Source of the DNA: Oscillospiraceae bacterium
GTDB taxonomy: Bacteria; Bacillota; Clostridia; Oscillospirales; Ruminococcaceae
DNA: 58,096 nt
Assembly (NCBI GenBank): GCA_024695445.1
Contig: JAILIG010000083.1
Location: 1 to 58,096 of the forward strand
Reading direction: 5' to 3'
The position numbers and the translations under genes are program-made. Shown in pieces: positions 17,276 through 26,405 of this stretch. Position 1 is the stretch's first letter. Every line of letters starts with the position of its first letter. Under the pieces are notes generated by a model, which saw only the letters and a list, made by a program, of their open reading frames with translations, was not told the origin of the DNA and made no database searches.

Positions 17276-18802
17276 GTGAAATACAATCCGTCACGCCTGC
17301 TCACGCGGGTGTGCGCAGGCATCGCAGCCCTGCTGACCGCCCTTGCCGCGCCGGTTCCGGCCGCAGCGGACGAGCCCTACGATGTCTATAACTACAACTA
17401 TCTCGGCGAGGCCGTTCCCTCACAGGCCGGATATGTCGCAGAGCGCGCCGTCTCCGGGCTGGACCTCGGCACCACCGCCTTCAGCGCGCCCTCCGATCTG
17501 TGCAGGGACCGCGACGACAATTTCTATGTCGTCGATTCCGGCAACAACCGCATTGTCAAGATCGACAGCGAATTGCAGAAGGTGCTGAAGATCTATGACC
17601 GCTTCACGATGCCGGACGGCTCCGAGACTTCGCTTTCAAACCCGAAGGGCATCTATGTCTCGCCCGATACAGGGCTGATCTACATTGCCGACAACGAAAA
17701 TGCCCGCGCACTGGTCTCGGACGCCGAAGGCAAAGTGCAGACTGTCATCGAAAAGCCGGAATCGACGGTCTACGATCAGGCGCTGACCTTCCTGCCGCAG
17801 AAAATCCTCTGCGACAACGCCGGCAATGTCTACATCGTCCTGAACAACACCACCAAGGGCGCCGCGATGTTTGACAGCAGCGGCAGCTTCATCGGCTACT
17901 ACGGCGCAAATGCCGTCCCGCGGACGGCGGCGGTCATCGCAAACCACTTCTGGAATATGATCGCCTCGGAGGAGGAACGGCAGTTCCGCCGGAGAAACGC
18001 GCCGACCGCCTTTGACAATTTCGACATCGACACGGCAAAGGGCTTCATCTTCACCTCGACCTCCTCCGGCGCCTCTGACACCGACATCGTGAAAAAGGTC
18101 AATCCGGAGGGACACAATCTCTTTGACTATATGTCCGGCTACCGCTGGGGCGACCTGTTTTCGACCTGGTACTCCGGCACGACCTATAAAACCAGAATCG
18201 TCGATATCGACATTGGCGACGACGGCTCGATCAACTGTCTGGACGCGACGACCGGCAGAGTCTTTCAGTATGACAAGGAGGCGTCGCTGCTGTTCATCAT
18301 GGGCACGACCGGCGATCAGGTCGGCTCGTTCATGGCGGGCAGCGTCACGGCCGTCGAGACGAAGGGCGAAAACTGCGAGTCCGTCTATGTGCTGGACGGC
18401 GGCAAGGGAACGGTCACGGAGTTCCGGCAGACCGTGTTCGGCCGCATCGTCCACCGTGCGACCGCGCTCTACAACAGCGGTTGCTACGAGGAGGCGCTCG
18501 GCCCGTGGCTGGAGGTTCTGAAGCGCGACGGAAACTACCGCAGCGCCTATCTCGGCATTTCGAGCGCGTACTACAACATGGGCCGGTACAAAGAGTCGAT
18601 GGACTACGCGAAAAAAGCGGATGCGTCCGCCCGGTATAACCGCGCCTTTGAGCGCTACCGCTCGGAGTGGCTCCGCGCACATCTGACCGGCATTGCCGCG
18701 CTGGCGGCCGTGCTGGCTGCGGCGCTGCTCGTGCGGAAGTACCTGAAAAAGCGCCGGAAGCAAAAACAGTCTGCGCCGGATGCCGGCGAAACAGCAGCAT
18801 GA
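17276..18802 (+). CDS. Membrane-anchored NHL-repeat and TPR protein
   Basis: 508 residues from a GTG at 17276 after AAAGGGGG. A signal peptide (1-32) is followed by NHL-type propeller repeats (about 65-390, for example FYVVDSGNNRIVKID and IYVSPDTGLIYIADNENARA), a short TPR-like region (about 395-460, with YNSGCYEEALGPWLEVL and YYNMGRYKESMDYAKKA), and one membrane helix near 471-487 with a basic cytoplasmic tail. The bulk of the protein therefore lies outside the cell. NHL propellers bind proteins or glycans. Its place between transporter genes suggests a surface accessory or assembly factor for the uptake system. No enzyme motif is seen. Confidence 0.82.
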   Translation: MKYNPSRLLTRVCAGIAALLTALAAPVPAAADEPYDVYNYNYLGEAVPSQAGYVAERAVSGLDLGTTAFSAPSDLCRDRDDNFYVVDSGNNRIVKIDSELQKVLKIYDRFTMPDGSETSLSNPKGIYVSPDTGLIYIADNENARALVSDAEGKVQTVIEKPESTVYDQALTFLPQKILCDNAGNVYIVLNNTTKGAAMFDSSGSFIGYYGANAVPRTAAVIANHFWNMIASEEERQFRRRNAPTAFDNFDIDTAKGFIFTSTSSGASDTDIVKKVNPEGHNLFDYMSGYRWGDLFSTWYSGTTYKTRIVDIDIGDDGSINCLDATTGRVFQYDKEASLLFIMGTTGDQVGSFMAGSVTAVETKGENCESVYVLDGGKGTVTEFRQTVFGRIVHRATALYNSGCYEEALGPWLEVLKRDGNYRSAYLGISSAYYNMGRYKESMDYAKKADASARYNRAFERYRSEWLRAHLTGIAALAAVLAAALLVRKYLKKRRKQKQSAPDAGETAA

Positions 18803-18818
18803 AGGAGGTGCCCCGGAC

Positions 18819-19448
18819 ATGATGGATCTGACACAGCCGCAGTGGGTCCGGCATACTGTTCTCCACCCGTTTGAGGGCTTTGAGGATCTCCGCTGGAAAA
18901 AGGCGGGCTCTCTGAAATACGCTGCCGTCATCGTTGCGGCACTGTTCGTCGCGCTGATTGCCTATGACCGCTGGTGCGGATTTCAGTTCCGCCCGCTGCC
19001 CGATCAGCTGTTCAGCATCCTGCCGTACCTGACGCGCTCCGTCGTGTACTTTGCGGCATGGGTACTCGGAAACTGGGCGGTCTGCACGCTGCTGGACGGC
19101 GAGGGAACGATGAAGAACATCTGCATTTACAGTGCCTATGCGCTGATCCCCTATATTGTCTCCGTCTTTGTCAATGTGCTGCTCTCGCATATTCTGGTGC
19201 GGGCGGAAATGGTGTTCTTCACGACGGTCAGCTATGTCGGGCTGATCTGGACGGGCCTGCTGCTGTTCAACGCCGTCAAGGCCGTGCATCAGTACAGCAT
19301 CGCCAAAACAGCTGCCGCCATCGCACTGACGGTCTTTGCCATGCTCGTGATCCTGTTTCTGGGCGTGCTGGTTCTGAGCCTGTTCCAGAAGGTCTATGTG
19401 TTCTTTTATTCGCTCTATACAGAGATTCTGTACCGGGTGAGAGTGTAG
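18819..19448 (+). CDS. YIP1-family membrane protein
   Basis: 209 residues from the ATG at 18819, preceded eight bases earlier by GGAGGTG; an in-frame start at 18780 would lie inside the previous gene. Five membrane helices follow a short N-terminal region containing LHPFEGFEDLRWKKAGS, the usual opening of bacterial YIP1-domain proteins (a PxxxFxxl/i motif before the first helix). Bacterial YIP1 proteins are poorly understood. Their recurring place beside NHL and DUF5696 proteins in Firmicute sugar operons suggests a membrane partner of these accessory proteins; this is inferred from context. Confidence 0.8.
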   Translation: MMDLTQPQWVRHTVLHPFEGFEDLRWKKAGSLKYAAVIVAALFVALIAYDRWCGFQFRPLPDQLFSILPYLTRSVVYFAAWVLGNWAVCTLLDGEGTMKNICIYSAYALIPYIVSVFVNVLLSHILVRAEMVFFTTVSYVGLIWTGLLLFNAVKAVHQYSIAKTAAAIALTVFAMLVILFLGVLVLSLFQKVYVFFYSLYTEILYRVRV

Positions 19449-19454
19449 GGGGGG

Positions 19455-21851
19455 ATGAGAATGCGAAAGCACCGATATAAATGGCTTCTCTGTCTCCTCG
19501 CAGCCGCCGCGCTGGCCTTCTCCGGGCTGCCGGCCGGTGCAGAGCCAGAAGCGGACAGCATTGCCGAGAACGGCAGCGTGCCCGCCGCCTCAGCAGAAAG
19601 CACCGACAGCGCTGACAGTGCGGATTCCGGCGACGACGCCTGGAAAACCCGCACGCCGGACGAGGTCTTTGCAAAGATGCGCCGCGTCGCGCAGAACGAC
19701 CGGCTCGAGCTCTGGGCGTGGGACAGCGAAAAGCTCGCCGAGGACGAAAAACCAGAAGATGTCTTTGCGCTCGTCAACAGGAAAAACGGCTATGTCTGGT
19801 GGTCGTCGCCGATCAACGCGCAGGGCGACCGCATCGCGTCCAAGGTACTCAAGGCGGAACTCGGCTCGGCCGTCGTCGTCACAGCGGCACAGATCGAGGA
19901 GCGCGCCGTGACCAATGTCCGCTCCGGCGACACGAACCGCACGCTCATCACCTGCACGGACACCGCGGGCGGCGTGAAGGTCACCTACAATTTCCGCAAG
20001 GCCGGCATCAAGATTCCCGTCAGCTATACGCTCGGCGAGGACTATTTGCAGGTCAGCATCGACACGGGCAGCATCACCGAGAAATACGGCGCGGATTCCG
20101 AGGAATCCAAGGTGCTGACGCATCAGATTTCCGTGCTCAACGCCTTCGGTGCGGCAGACAGCTCCGAGGAGGGCTGCTTTGTCATTCCGGACGGCAGCGG
20201 CGCACAGATCAGTTTCAACAATCAGAAATATGCGGCGCGCACCTATGCGCAGCTCATCTACGATACCGACAAGACCGCCGTCCCGAAGACCAAGGGGCCG
20301 GTCGTCGAGGGCGTTTCCCTGCCGATGTACGGCATTCTGAAAGGGGAAAACGGGCTGCTCGCCGTTGCGGCAAAGGGCGACGGGAGCTGCTGGCTCTGCG
20401 CCGATGTCAGCGGCAAGGGACAGTCCAACACGGAGTATAACCGCTGCTATTTCCGGTTCATGATCCGTTCCGCGGATCACTACTACATGGGCGGCGACCA
20501 GCTGAATCCGCTCAATGTCTACGAGAAGAATCTCGAAAAGAAGGAGCTTCAGGTGCGGTATTATCCGCTCTGCACCGCCGATGCCGTCAACGAAGACGGC
20601 GGTGCTGTGCTCGACTACGCGGACATCGCGGCGCGCTACCGGCAGTATCTGACGGAGGAAGCCGGCGTGCAGAAAAAGGCAAAGCCGGACAGCAGCGCAC
20701 TGTATCTTGACCTGTACGGCGGCTGCATGAAGCGGCGGAATGTCCTCGGCTTCCCGGTCTCGATGAAAACCTCCATGACCTCATTCGACGAGATGCGGGA
20801 GATCCTGACCGGCCTGAACAAAGCGGGCGCGGACGATCTGGTCGTCTCGCTGAACCGCTGGACGGATGCCGGCATCCGCGGCGAGGTCGATTACAAGGCA
20901 AAGCCCGCCGGCACGCTCGGCGGCAAATCAGACTTCCAGAAGCTGACCGATTACATGGCGGCACATGACATCGCGTGGTATCCGACCGTCAGCAACACCG
21001 CGTATTACTCCGGCGAGGGATACTGGTCACTGACGGACACCGCGGTGCGCGTTTCCGGCTCATTTGCGCGGATTGTCGATTACGAGCGCGCATACGGCGT
21101 CCCCTACGGCACCAAGGAAACCATGTCGCTGCTCTCGCCGGCGGCCTTCCCGAAGCTCTACGACAGGCTGCTGGAAAACTACCGGGCGGCGGGCTTTCGG
21201 TCGGTCAGTCTCGGCGCACTGTCCTCCTCTTTGTACGGCGACTACAGCAAGCAGTCCGGCACCACCCGCGACGAAGCGATGCGCGCCGTCTCGGACAGCC
21301 TCCGGAAATTGCAGTCCGGTCTGGGCGCGGTGCTCTCGGAGGATCCGAACGCCTATGTGCTGCCCTTCACCGACTGCATCACCGATCTTCCGCTGTCTTC
21401 GAGCGGCTTCAATCTCTTTGACTGCGACATCCCGCTGATCCAGACCGTGCTGCACGGCCTCATCCCCTATTCGACCAAGGCCGTCAACGGCAGCTCGGAC
21501 GCGGAACGGCTCGTGCTGCTGGCAGTGGCATCAGGCAGCAATCTGCACTTTGACATGATCGGGGCGGAGACCAGCCGGCTGAAGGACACCGATTTCGACA
21601 TCTATTTCTACGCACACGCCGGCTACTGGATCGAAAATGCCGCCCAGTACGACCGGTTTGCAAGGGACATCCTGCGCGCAGTCAGTGATGCGCATATCAT
21701 TTCATACAGCAGGCAGGACGACATCATCACGACGCGCTATTCAAACGGCGTGCAGACAGAGGTCAGCCTCACGGACGGCACCGTCAGTCTGAACGGCGAG
21801 ACGCGCCGCCTGCGGGATTACACAGGGGAAGGAGCTGAGGTCTTCGGATGA
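19455..21851 (+). CDS. DUF5696-like secreted protein (glycosidase-like barrel)
   Basis: 798 residues with a signal peptide (1-30). A beta-sandwich-like N-terminal half (about 60-390) precedes a C-terminal half (about 400-760) with barrel-like features, including TGLNKAGADDLVVSLNRWTD, AHDIAWYPTVSNTAYYSGEG and a later LVLLAVASGSNLHFDMIG. This arrangement resembles the DUF5696 family found with YIP1, NHL and sugar permease genes. The fold resembles glycoside hydrolases of the GH-A type, so an activity on an extracellular glycan is plausible, but catalytic residues could not be assigned. The gene overlaps the next by four bases (ATGA). Confidence 0.78.
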   Translation: MRMRKHRYKWLLCLLAAAALAFSGLPAGAEPEADSIAENGSVPAASAESTDSADSADSGDDAWKTRTPDEVFAKMRRVAQNDRLELWAWDSEKLAEDEKPEDVFALVNRKNGYVWWSSPINAQGDRIASKVLKAELGSAVVVTAAQIEERAVTNVRSGDTNRTLITCTDTAGGVKVTYNFRKAGIKIPVSYTLGEDYLQVSIDTGSITEKYGADSEESKVLTHQISVLNAFGAADSSEEGCFVIPDGSGAQISFNNQKYAARTYAQLIYDTDKTAVPKTKGPVVEGVSLPMYGILKGENGLLAVAAKGDGSCWLCADVSGKGQSNTEYNRCYFRFMIRSADHYYMGGDQLNPLNVYEKNLEKKELQVRYYPLCTADAVNEDGGAVLDYADIAARYRQYLTEEAGVQKKAKPDSSALYLDLYGGCMKRRNVLGFPVSMKTSMTSFDEMREILTGLNKAGADDLVVSLNRWTDAGIRGEVDYKAKPAGTLGGKSDFQKLTDYMAAHDIAWYPTVSNTAYYSGEGYWSLTDTAVRVSGSFARIVDYERAYGVPYGTKETMSLLSPAAFPKLYDRLLENYRAAGFRSVSLGALSSSLYGDYSKQSGTTRDEAMRAVSDSLRKLQSGLGAVLSEDPNAYVLPFTDCITDLPLSSSGFNLFDCDIPLIQTVLHGLIPYSTKAVNGSSDAERLVLLAVASGSNLHFDMIGAETSRLKDTDFDIYFYAHAGYWIENAAQYDRFARDILRAVSDAHIISYSRQDDIITTRYSNGVQTEVSLTDGTVSLNGETRRLRDYTGEGAEVFG

Positions 21852-22768
21852 AAATACCGTATGAACGGAGAAAAGCGCTGTACGGCTACGGCTTCATCTC
21901 GATCTGGCTGATCGGCACCGTGCTCTGGTTCCTGATTCCGCTGACAGAGTCTCTCTGCTACTGCTTCATGGACAATCAGCTCTTAAAGCCCACCGCCGGC
22001 GGTATGCGCAAGAGCTGGCTGCCGCTCTCCGGCGGCAAGTGGCTCGGCAACTTCCGCTACGTGTTCGCCGCCGATCCGAAATTCAAGGAAAGCCTGCTCT
22101 CCGTGCTGAAAAGCACGCTGATCCAGACGCCGATGATTCTGATTTTCTCGCTGTTCATCGCCGTCATTCTCAATCAGAAATTCAAGGGCAGGGGCTTTGC
22201 GCGTGCAATTTTCTTCCTGCCGGTCATCATTGCGACCGGTCCGGTCTACAACATCATCAGCGGCAACATCGCCAGCACGGGCGCGGACAGCGGCGTGCAG
22301 TTCTCGACGCTCTTTGAGACCGATCTCGTCGGCGACCTGCTCGAATATCTCGGCGTCATGAACATCAGCCCCGGCCTGACCGACTTCATCAACACGGTCG
22401 TGACCAACATCTTCGGGCTGGTCTGGAGCTCCGGCATCCAGATTCTGATTTTCCTTGCCGCGCTGCAGAATATTCCCGTTTCCGCCAGGGAGGCCGCGTC
22501 GATGGAAGGTGCGACCGCATGGGAATACTTCTGGAAAATCACGCTGCCCTATGTCAGTCCGATGATTCTCGCAAACTTCATCTACACGGTCATCGACTCC
22601 TTCACCAGAACGGACAATCTGGTCATGATCCGCGTGCTGGACAAGCAGCAGGACTGGGACTTCGCCTACGCCTCTGCCATGGTCTGGAGCTATTTTGCGA
22701 TCGTCATGGCCGTGGTCGGCATCATCGTGCTGTTCGTCAGCCGCTATGTCTTCTACGAAGTGGACTGA
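21848..22768 (+). CDS. Sugar ABC transporter permease, MalF/UgpA type (pair 2)
   Basis: 306 residues with six membrane helices. The EAA loop reads AREAASMEGATAWEYFWKIT followed by LPY. The ATG overlaps the stop of the DUF5696-like gene. This second permease pair has no binding protein of its own nearby, so it may share the one at the start of the operon or form an alternative channel. Confidence 0.92.
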   Translation: MKIPYERRKALYGYGFISIWLIGTVLWFLIPLTESLCYCFMDNQLLKPTAGGMRKSWLPLSGGKWLGNFRYVFAADPKFKESLLSVLKSTLIQTPMILIFSLFIAVILNQKFKGRGFARAIFFLPVIIATGPVYNIISGNIASTGADSGVQFSTLFETDLVGDLLEYLGVMNISPGLTDFINTVVTNIFGLVWSSGIQILIFLAALQNIPVSAREAASMEGATAWEYFWKITLPYVSPMILANFIYTVIDSFTRTDNLVMIRVLDKQQDWDFAYASAMVWSYFAIVMAVVGIIVLFVSRYVFYEVD

Positions 22769-22781
22769 GGGGGTGACGGCA

Positions 22782-23912
22782 TTGAAAAAACGAAAGCACG
22801 CCCCGAAGACAGAGACGGCAGCGCAGACCGGTTCCGGCGAAATCCGGAAAACAGCCGCACCCGAAGCCGCGGAAGCACAGCGCCCCGCCGGCGCCGTCCC
22901 CGATGTGCGGCAGGCGCATGAGATCGGCGACGGCATGACAAAAAAACAGGCCATGAAAATCCGGATGCAGAGCATGAGCCGCTCCGAACTCGCGTATCTG
23001 CGCAGAAAACGCCTTGCGGAAAAGGGCTGGCCGGTATTCCGGTTCCTGATTCTGTTCGGGCTCGGCTTTGTCATCCTGACACCGCTGATTTTTATGCTCT
23101 CCTACGCCTTCCGCGAAAGCCGCGACATGAACGATCCGACCGTGGTGTGGATTCCGCGGCATTTCACGCTCCGCATCATGAAGCAGACCTTCCGTGCCAT
23201 GCACCTGAACCGGTCGCGGAACAATCCCCTGGTGAATACGCTCGTGCTGAATCTCGGCTGCTCGGTCTGTCAGGTCATCACCTGCGCGCTGACCGGATAC
23301 GGCTTTGCACGGTTCCGGTTCAAGGGGCGGAAGCTCTTGTTCGGCATCGTCATTCTGATGATTCTGGTGCCGGTGCAGATCATCTCGATCCCGCTCTACA
23401 TGACCTTCCGGAATTTCCTTTTCGGTCATGTCAATCTGATCGACAGTATGCTCGTCATGTATCTGCCCGCCCTGACGGCAAACGGCATCCGCGCCGGCCT
23501 GATGATCTTCATTTTCCGGCAGTTCTTCCGCGGACTGCCCAGAGAGCTGGAGGACGCGGCCTATCTGGACGGCTGCGGGCCGCTCATGACCTTTCTGCGT
23601 GTGATGATTCCGAATGCGGGCTCCTCGTTCCTCACGGTCTTTCTGTTCTCGGTCGTCTGGTACTGGAACGACTACTATGTCGCAAGCTCGTTCTTTACAG
23701 ACAAGCAGACGATCTCGACCGTGCTGCGGAATCTGAACGATACACTGAACATCGAGCTCTTCAACAACGCGAATGCGAACATCAGCGCAAGAGAGAAGAT
23801 TGTCTGGCTGGAGGCCGGCTGCCTGATTTCAATTACGCCGATGCTGATTCTCTACGCATTCCTGCAAAAGCACTTTACGGAGGGCATCGAGCGCTCCGGT
23901 CTGGTCGGCTGA
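22782..23912 (+). CDS. Sugar ABC transporter permease, MalG/UgpE type (pair 2)
   Basis: 376 residues from a TTG at 22782, chosen because GAGGGGG lies eight bases upstream; a GTG at 22773 would overlap that site. The N-terminal 75 residues form a basic, Ala/Lys-rich cytoplasmic extension absent from ordinary MalG proteins. Six membrane helices and the EAA loop ELEDAAYLDGCGPLMTFLRV followed by MIP come after it. It is the last gene of the operon, followed only by a weak 4-bp hairpin with TTTT before the next promoter. The extension could bind the shared ATPase or another cytoplasmic partner; this is speculative. Confidence 0.9.
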   Translation: MKKRKHAPKTETAAQTGSGEIRKTAAPEAAEAQRPAGAVPDVRQAHEIGDGMTKKQAMKIRMQSMSRSELAYLRRKRLAEKGWPVFRFLILFGLGFVILTPLIFMLSYAFRESRDMNDPTVVWIPRHFTLRIMKQTFRAMHLNRSRNNPLVNTLVLNLGCSVCQVITCALTGYGFARFRFKGRKLLFGIVILMILVPVQIISIPLYMTFRNFLFGHVNLIDSMLVMYLPALTANGIRAGLMIFIFRQFFRGLPRELEDAAYLDGCGPLMTFLRVMIPNAGSSFLTVFLFSVVWYWNDYYVASSFFTDKQTISTVLRNLNDTLNIELFNNANANISAREKIVWLEAGCLISITPMLILYAFLQKHFTEGIERSGLVG

Positions 23913-23934
23913 TGCGCACAAATGCGTTTTCCGG

Positions 23935-23963
23935 TTGACATTCCGGACGGAATTGTTTATAAT
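23935..23963 (+). promoter_or_regulatory. Consensus promoter of the LRR-dockerin gene
   Basis: TTGACA (23935-23940) and TATAAT (23958-23963) with a 17-bp spacer. Transcription would start near 23970, about 70 nt before the ATG. Confidence 0.87.
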
Positions 23964-24038
23964 AGAAGTAAGGCCGCCCGTAAGAGAGGATGCGGGCTGC
24001 CCGGATACACAAATCACAAACAAACAGGAGGGGTTTCA

Positions 24039-25205
24039 ATGAAAAAAGCCAAGGGCTCGCTGAGAGCCGCCGCGCTGCTTGCCGCCGTACTGACGGCAGG
24101 AATGCCGCTTGCTGCAGGGACAGGCTTCTTTGCCGCACCGCTGACGGTATTCGCAGAGGAGACACCGGTCAAAGGCGAAAACGACTCGTTTTACTACGAG
24201 AAGTATTCCGACCATGTTCTGATTACCTTTACGAAGTCCTACTCGGTCTCTTCCGTCGTGATTCCGTCCACGATCGACGGACTGCCGGTTACGGAAATCG
24301 GAATCTATGCGTTCCAGTCCTGCGAGTGTTCCAGCCTCACACTGCCGGATACACTGGAAATCATCGGCAAGTACAGCTTCGGGTTCTGCAAGAACCTCAC
24401 CTCGGTCACGATACCGGACAGCATCAAGAAGATCGACCTGAAAGCGTTTGAGGGCTGCTCCTCCCTGAGAGAGGTAAACCTCCCCGACCGTCTGGTCGAA
24501 ATCGGAGAGCTGGTGTTCATCGACACGCCGTGGCTGGAGAATCTGCGCAAACAGGATCCGCTCGTCATCGTCAACGGCGCACTGATCGACGGACAGACCT
24601 GCACCGGCGAGGTCAAAATCCCGTCCGGCGTCAAGTACATCTCCGGCAGCGCTTTTGCCAGGAACAAAAACATCACATCCGTGACCGTGCCGAGCAGTGT
24701 CAAGGTCATTAATGAAAATACCTTCTTCATGTGCTCCGGCCTGACCTCGGCAGAGCTCAAGGGCTGCACCTCGCTCGGCTACGGCGTATTCAGCTACTGC
24801 GACAAGCTGACCGATGTGAAGCTTTCCGGCAAGCTGCAGACGATTGACTACTACACCTTCTCCGACAATACGGCGACCGCGACGATTACATTCTACGGCA
24901 GCCAGGCGACCTGGAATCAGGTGAAAAAGCCCGACAGTGACGCCTTTTTGCAGCGTGCGAAATATGTGTTTGACGAGAGCCACCAGGATGATGACGACGA
25001 GGTCATCGGCGACATCAACAAGGACGGCAAGTGCGATGCCGCGGATGCCGCGCTCCTGTGCGACTGGCTCATCTGTGAGCCGGGCACCGTGCTCGCGGAC
25101 TGGAAGGCCGGCGACCTCACGAAGGACGGAAAGCTCGACGCCCGCGACCTGTCGCTCTTAAAGCAGATCATTCTCAAGAACCGGCGTGAAAAGCCGTCAT
25201 ACTGA
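24039..25205 (+). CDS. Secreted BspA-type leucine-rich-repeat protein with C-terminal dockerin
   Basis: 388 residues from the ATG at 24039 after AGGAGGGG. A signal peptide (about 1-40) leads into BspA/LRR_5-type repeats (about 60-310), typified by SLTLPDTLEIIGKYSFGFCK and SVTIPDSIKKIDLKAFEGCS. A short acidic linker and a dockerin (about 330-385) follow, with calcium loops DINKDGKCDAAD and DLTKDGKLDARD. The dockerin sequence differs clearly from that of the serpins, so it probably belongs to another recognition group. LRR_5 proteins act in adhesion or protein binding; here the module would be displayed on the cellulosome. The gene is monocistronic with its own promoter and terminator. Confidence 0.92.
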   Translation: MKKAKGSLRAAALLAAVLTAGMPLAAGTGFFAAPLTVFAEETPVKGENDSFYYEKYSDHVLITFTKSYSVSSVVIPSTIDGLPVTEIGIYAFQSCECSSLTLPDTLEIIGKYSFGFCKNLTSVTIPDSIKKIDLKAFEGCSSLREVNLPDRLVEIGELVFIDTPWLENLRKQDPLVIVNGALIDGQTCTGEVKIPSGVKYISGSAFARNKNITSVTVPSSVKVINENTFFMCSGLTSAELKGCTSLGYGVFSYCDKLTDVKLSGKLQTIDYYTFSDNTATATITFYGSQATWNQVKKPDSDAFLQRAKYVFDESHQDDDDEVIGDINKDGKCDAADAALLCDWLICEPGTVLADWKAGDLTKDGKLDARDLSLLKQIILKNRREKPSY

Positions 25206-25211
25206 TCTCAG

Positions 25212-25250
25212 ACAAAAAAGGAAGCTCCCCTTGTGCGGGAGCTTCCTTTT
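25212..25250. terminator. Bidirectional terminator between LRR-dockerin gene and cysK
   Basis: A perfect 10-bp stem (25220-25229 with 25237-25246) and a 7-nt loop, with TTTT on the plus side and AAAAAA before the stem, giving a U-tract on the minus strand. It serves both convergent genes. Confidence 0.9.
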
Positions 25251-25279
25251 CTTTCGGTATTCATGCCGAAGCGGCAGCT

Positions 25280-26209
25280 TTAATCCTGAAACAGCGGCGT
25301 GGAGAAATACCGCTCTGCGGTGTCCGGCAGAATCGTGACGACCGTCTTGCCGGGGCCGAGCTTCTCGGCCAGCTTCAGTGCCGCCGCGACATTCGTGCCG
25401 CTCGAAATGCCGCACATGATGCCCTCCATCGAGGCGAGCTGCTTTGCGGTATTGATCGCATCCTCGTCCGTGACGATGTGGATATGATCGTAAATCTGCC
25501 GGTTCAGAATCGACGGGATGATGCCGTCGCCGATACCCATTTGCAGATGCGTGCCAATCGTGCCGCCTGCCAGAATGGCCGCGTGCTCCGGCTCGACCGC
25601 CCAGATTTCCAAATCGGGATACTGGGACTTCAGCGTCTCGCCGATGCCGGTGATCGTGCCGCCCGTGCCGATGCCGGAGCAGAAGCCGTCGATTCTGCCG
25701 GCGGTCTGTTCCAGAATTTCCAGTGCGGTGTAATACTTGTGCGCATAGATGTTGTTGACATTTTCAAACTGCTGCGGCACAAAGACATTCGGATCGTTCG
25801 CCTGCATCTCCAGCGCCGTGTCCAGACACTTCTGGATGCACTTGCCGATGTCGCCGTCATCGTGAATGAGAATGACGCGGGCGCCGTAATGCTCGACGAG
25901 CTTTCTGCGCTCCTCGCTGACAGAATCCGGCATGATGATGACGGTCTTGTATCCGCGGACGGCGCCGACAAGCGCCAGCCCGATGCCCTGATTACCGCTG
26001 GTCGGCTCGACGATGACCGTGTCAGGGCCGATCAGCCCCTGCTTTTCGGCATTGCGGATCATATTATAGGCGGTTCTGGTCTTGATGGAGCCGCCGACAT
26101 TGAGCCCCTCGAATTTGACAAGGATCTCAGCGTTTCCGGGCGGATTCATGCGCTGCAGCCGGATCATCGGCGTGTGACCGAGCGCCTCAAGGATATTGTT
26201 GCAGATCAT
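25280..26209 (-). CDS. cysK: Cysteine synthase (O-acetylserine sulfhydrylase)
   Basis: 309 residues from the ATG at 26209 after AGAGGA; a longer in-frame start lies within the preceding terminator and is rejected. This PLP enzyme makes cysteine from O-acetylserine and sulfide. The PLP lysine is Lys43 in GGSIKTRTA, the substrate loop is TSGNQG at 70-75, and GTGGTITG binds the cofactor phosphate. The KTR in place of the common KDR around the lysine is a subfamily variant. Length is normal for the family. The gene lies 45 nt behind the tRNA-Arg terminator without an obvious promoter of its own, so read-through from the tRNA promoter is possible. Confidence 0.94.
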   Translation of the reverse strand: MICNNILEALGHTPMIRLQRMNPPGNAEILVKFEGLNVGGSIKTRTAYNMIRNAEKQGLIGPDTVIVEPTSGNQGIGLALVGAVRGYKTVIIMPDSVSEERRKLVEHYGARVILIHDDGDIGKCIQKCLDTALEMQANDPNVFVPQQFENVNNIYAHKYYTALEILEQTAGRIDGFCSGIGTGGTITGIGETLKSQYPDLEIWAVEPEHAAILAGGTIGTHLQMGIGDGIIPSILNRQIYDHIHIVTDEDAINTAKQLASMEGIMCGISSGTNVAAALKLAEKLGPGKTVVTILPDTAERYFSTPLFQD

Positions 26210-26248
26210 AGCTATCCTCTTTCTATCACATTTTGCGTCGCCGGACAT

Positions 26249-26285
26249 ACAAAAACAGCGTTCCGGAAGATTCCGGAACGCTGTT
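26249..26285 (-). terminator. Terminator after tRNA-Arg
   Basis: A 15-bp arm (26254-26268) pairs with 26271-26285. On the minus strand a TTTTT run follows. It sits between the tRNA and cysK. Confidence 0.85.
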
Positions 26286-26308
26286 ATGGCTGCGGGTGTC
26301 CCCGCTGA

Positions 26309-26382
26309 TGCGCCGGAAGGGATTCGAACCCCCGACCTACTGGTTCGTAGCCAGTTACTCTATCCAACTGAGCTACCGGCGC
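26309..26382 (-). tRNA. tRNA-Arg (anticodon ACG)
   Basis: The minus strand folds as a full cloverleaf. Acceptor GCGCCGG pairs with CCGGCGC plus discriminator A. The D-arm begins TAGCTCAGTTGG, the anticodon arm is ACTGG-CTACGAA-CCAGT with anticodon ACG, and the T-arm contains GGTTCGAATCC. CCA is not encoded. A consensus promoter and a terminator flank it. Confidence 0.97.
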
Positions 26383-26405
26383 AGATGTCTTTCGACGACT
26401 TACCT

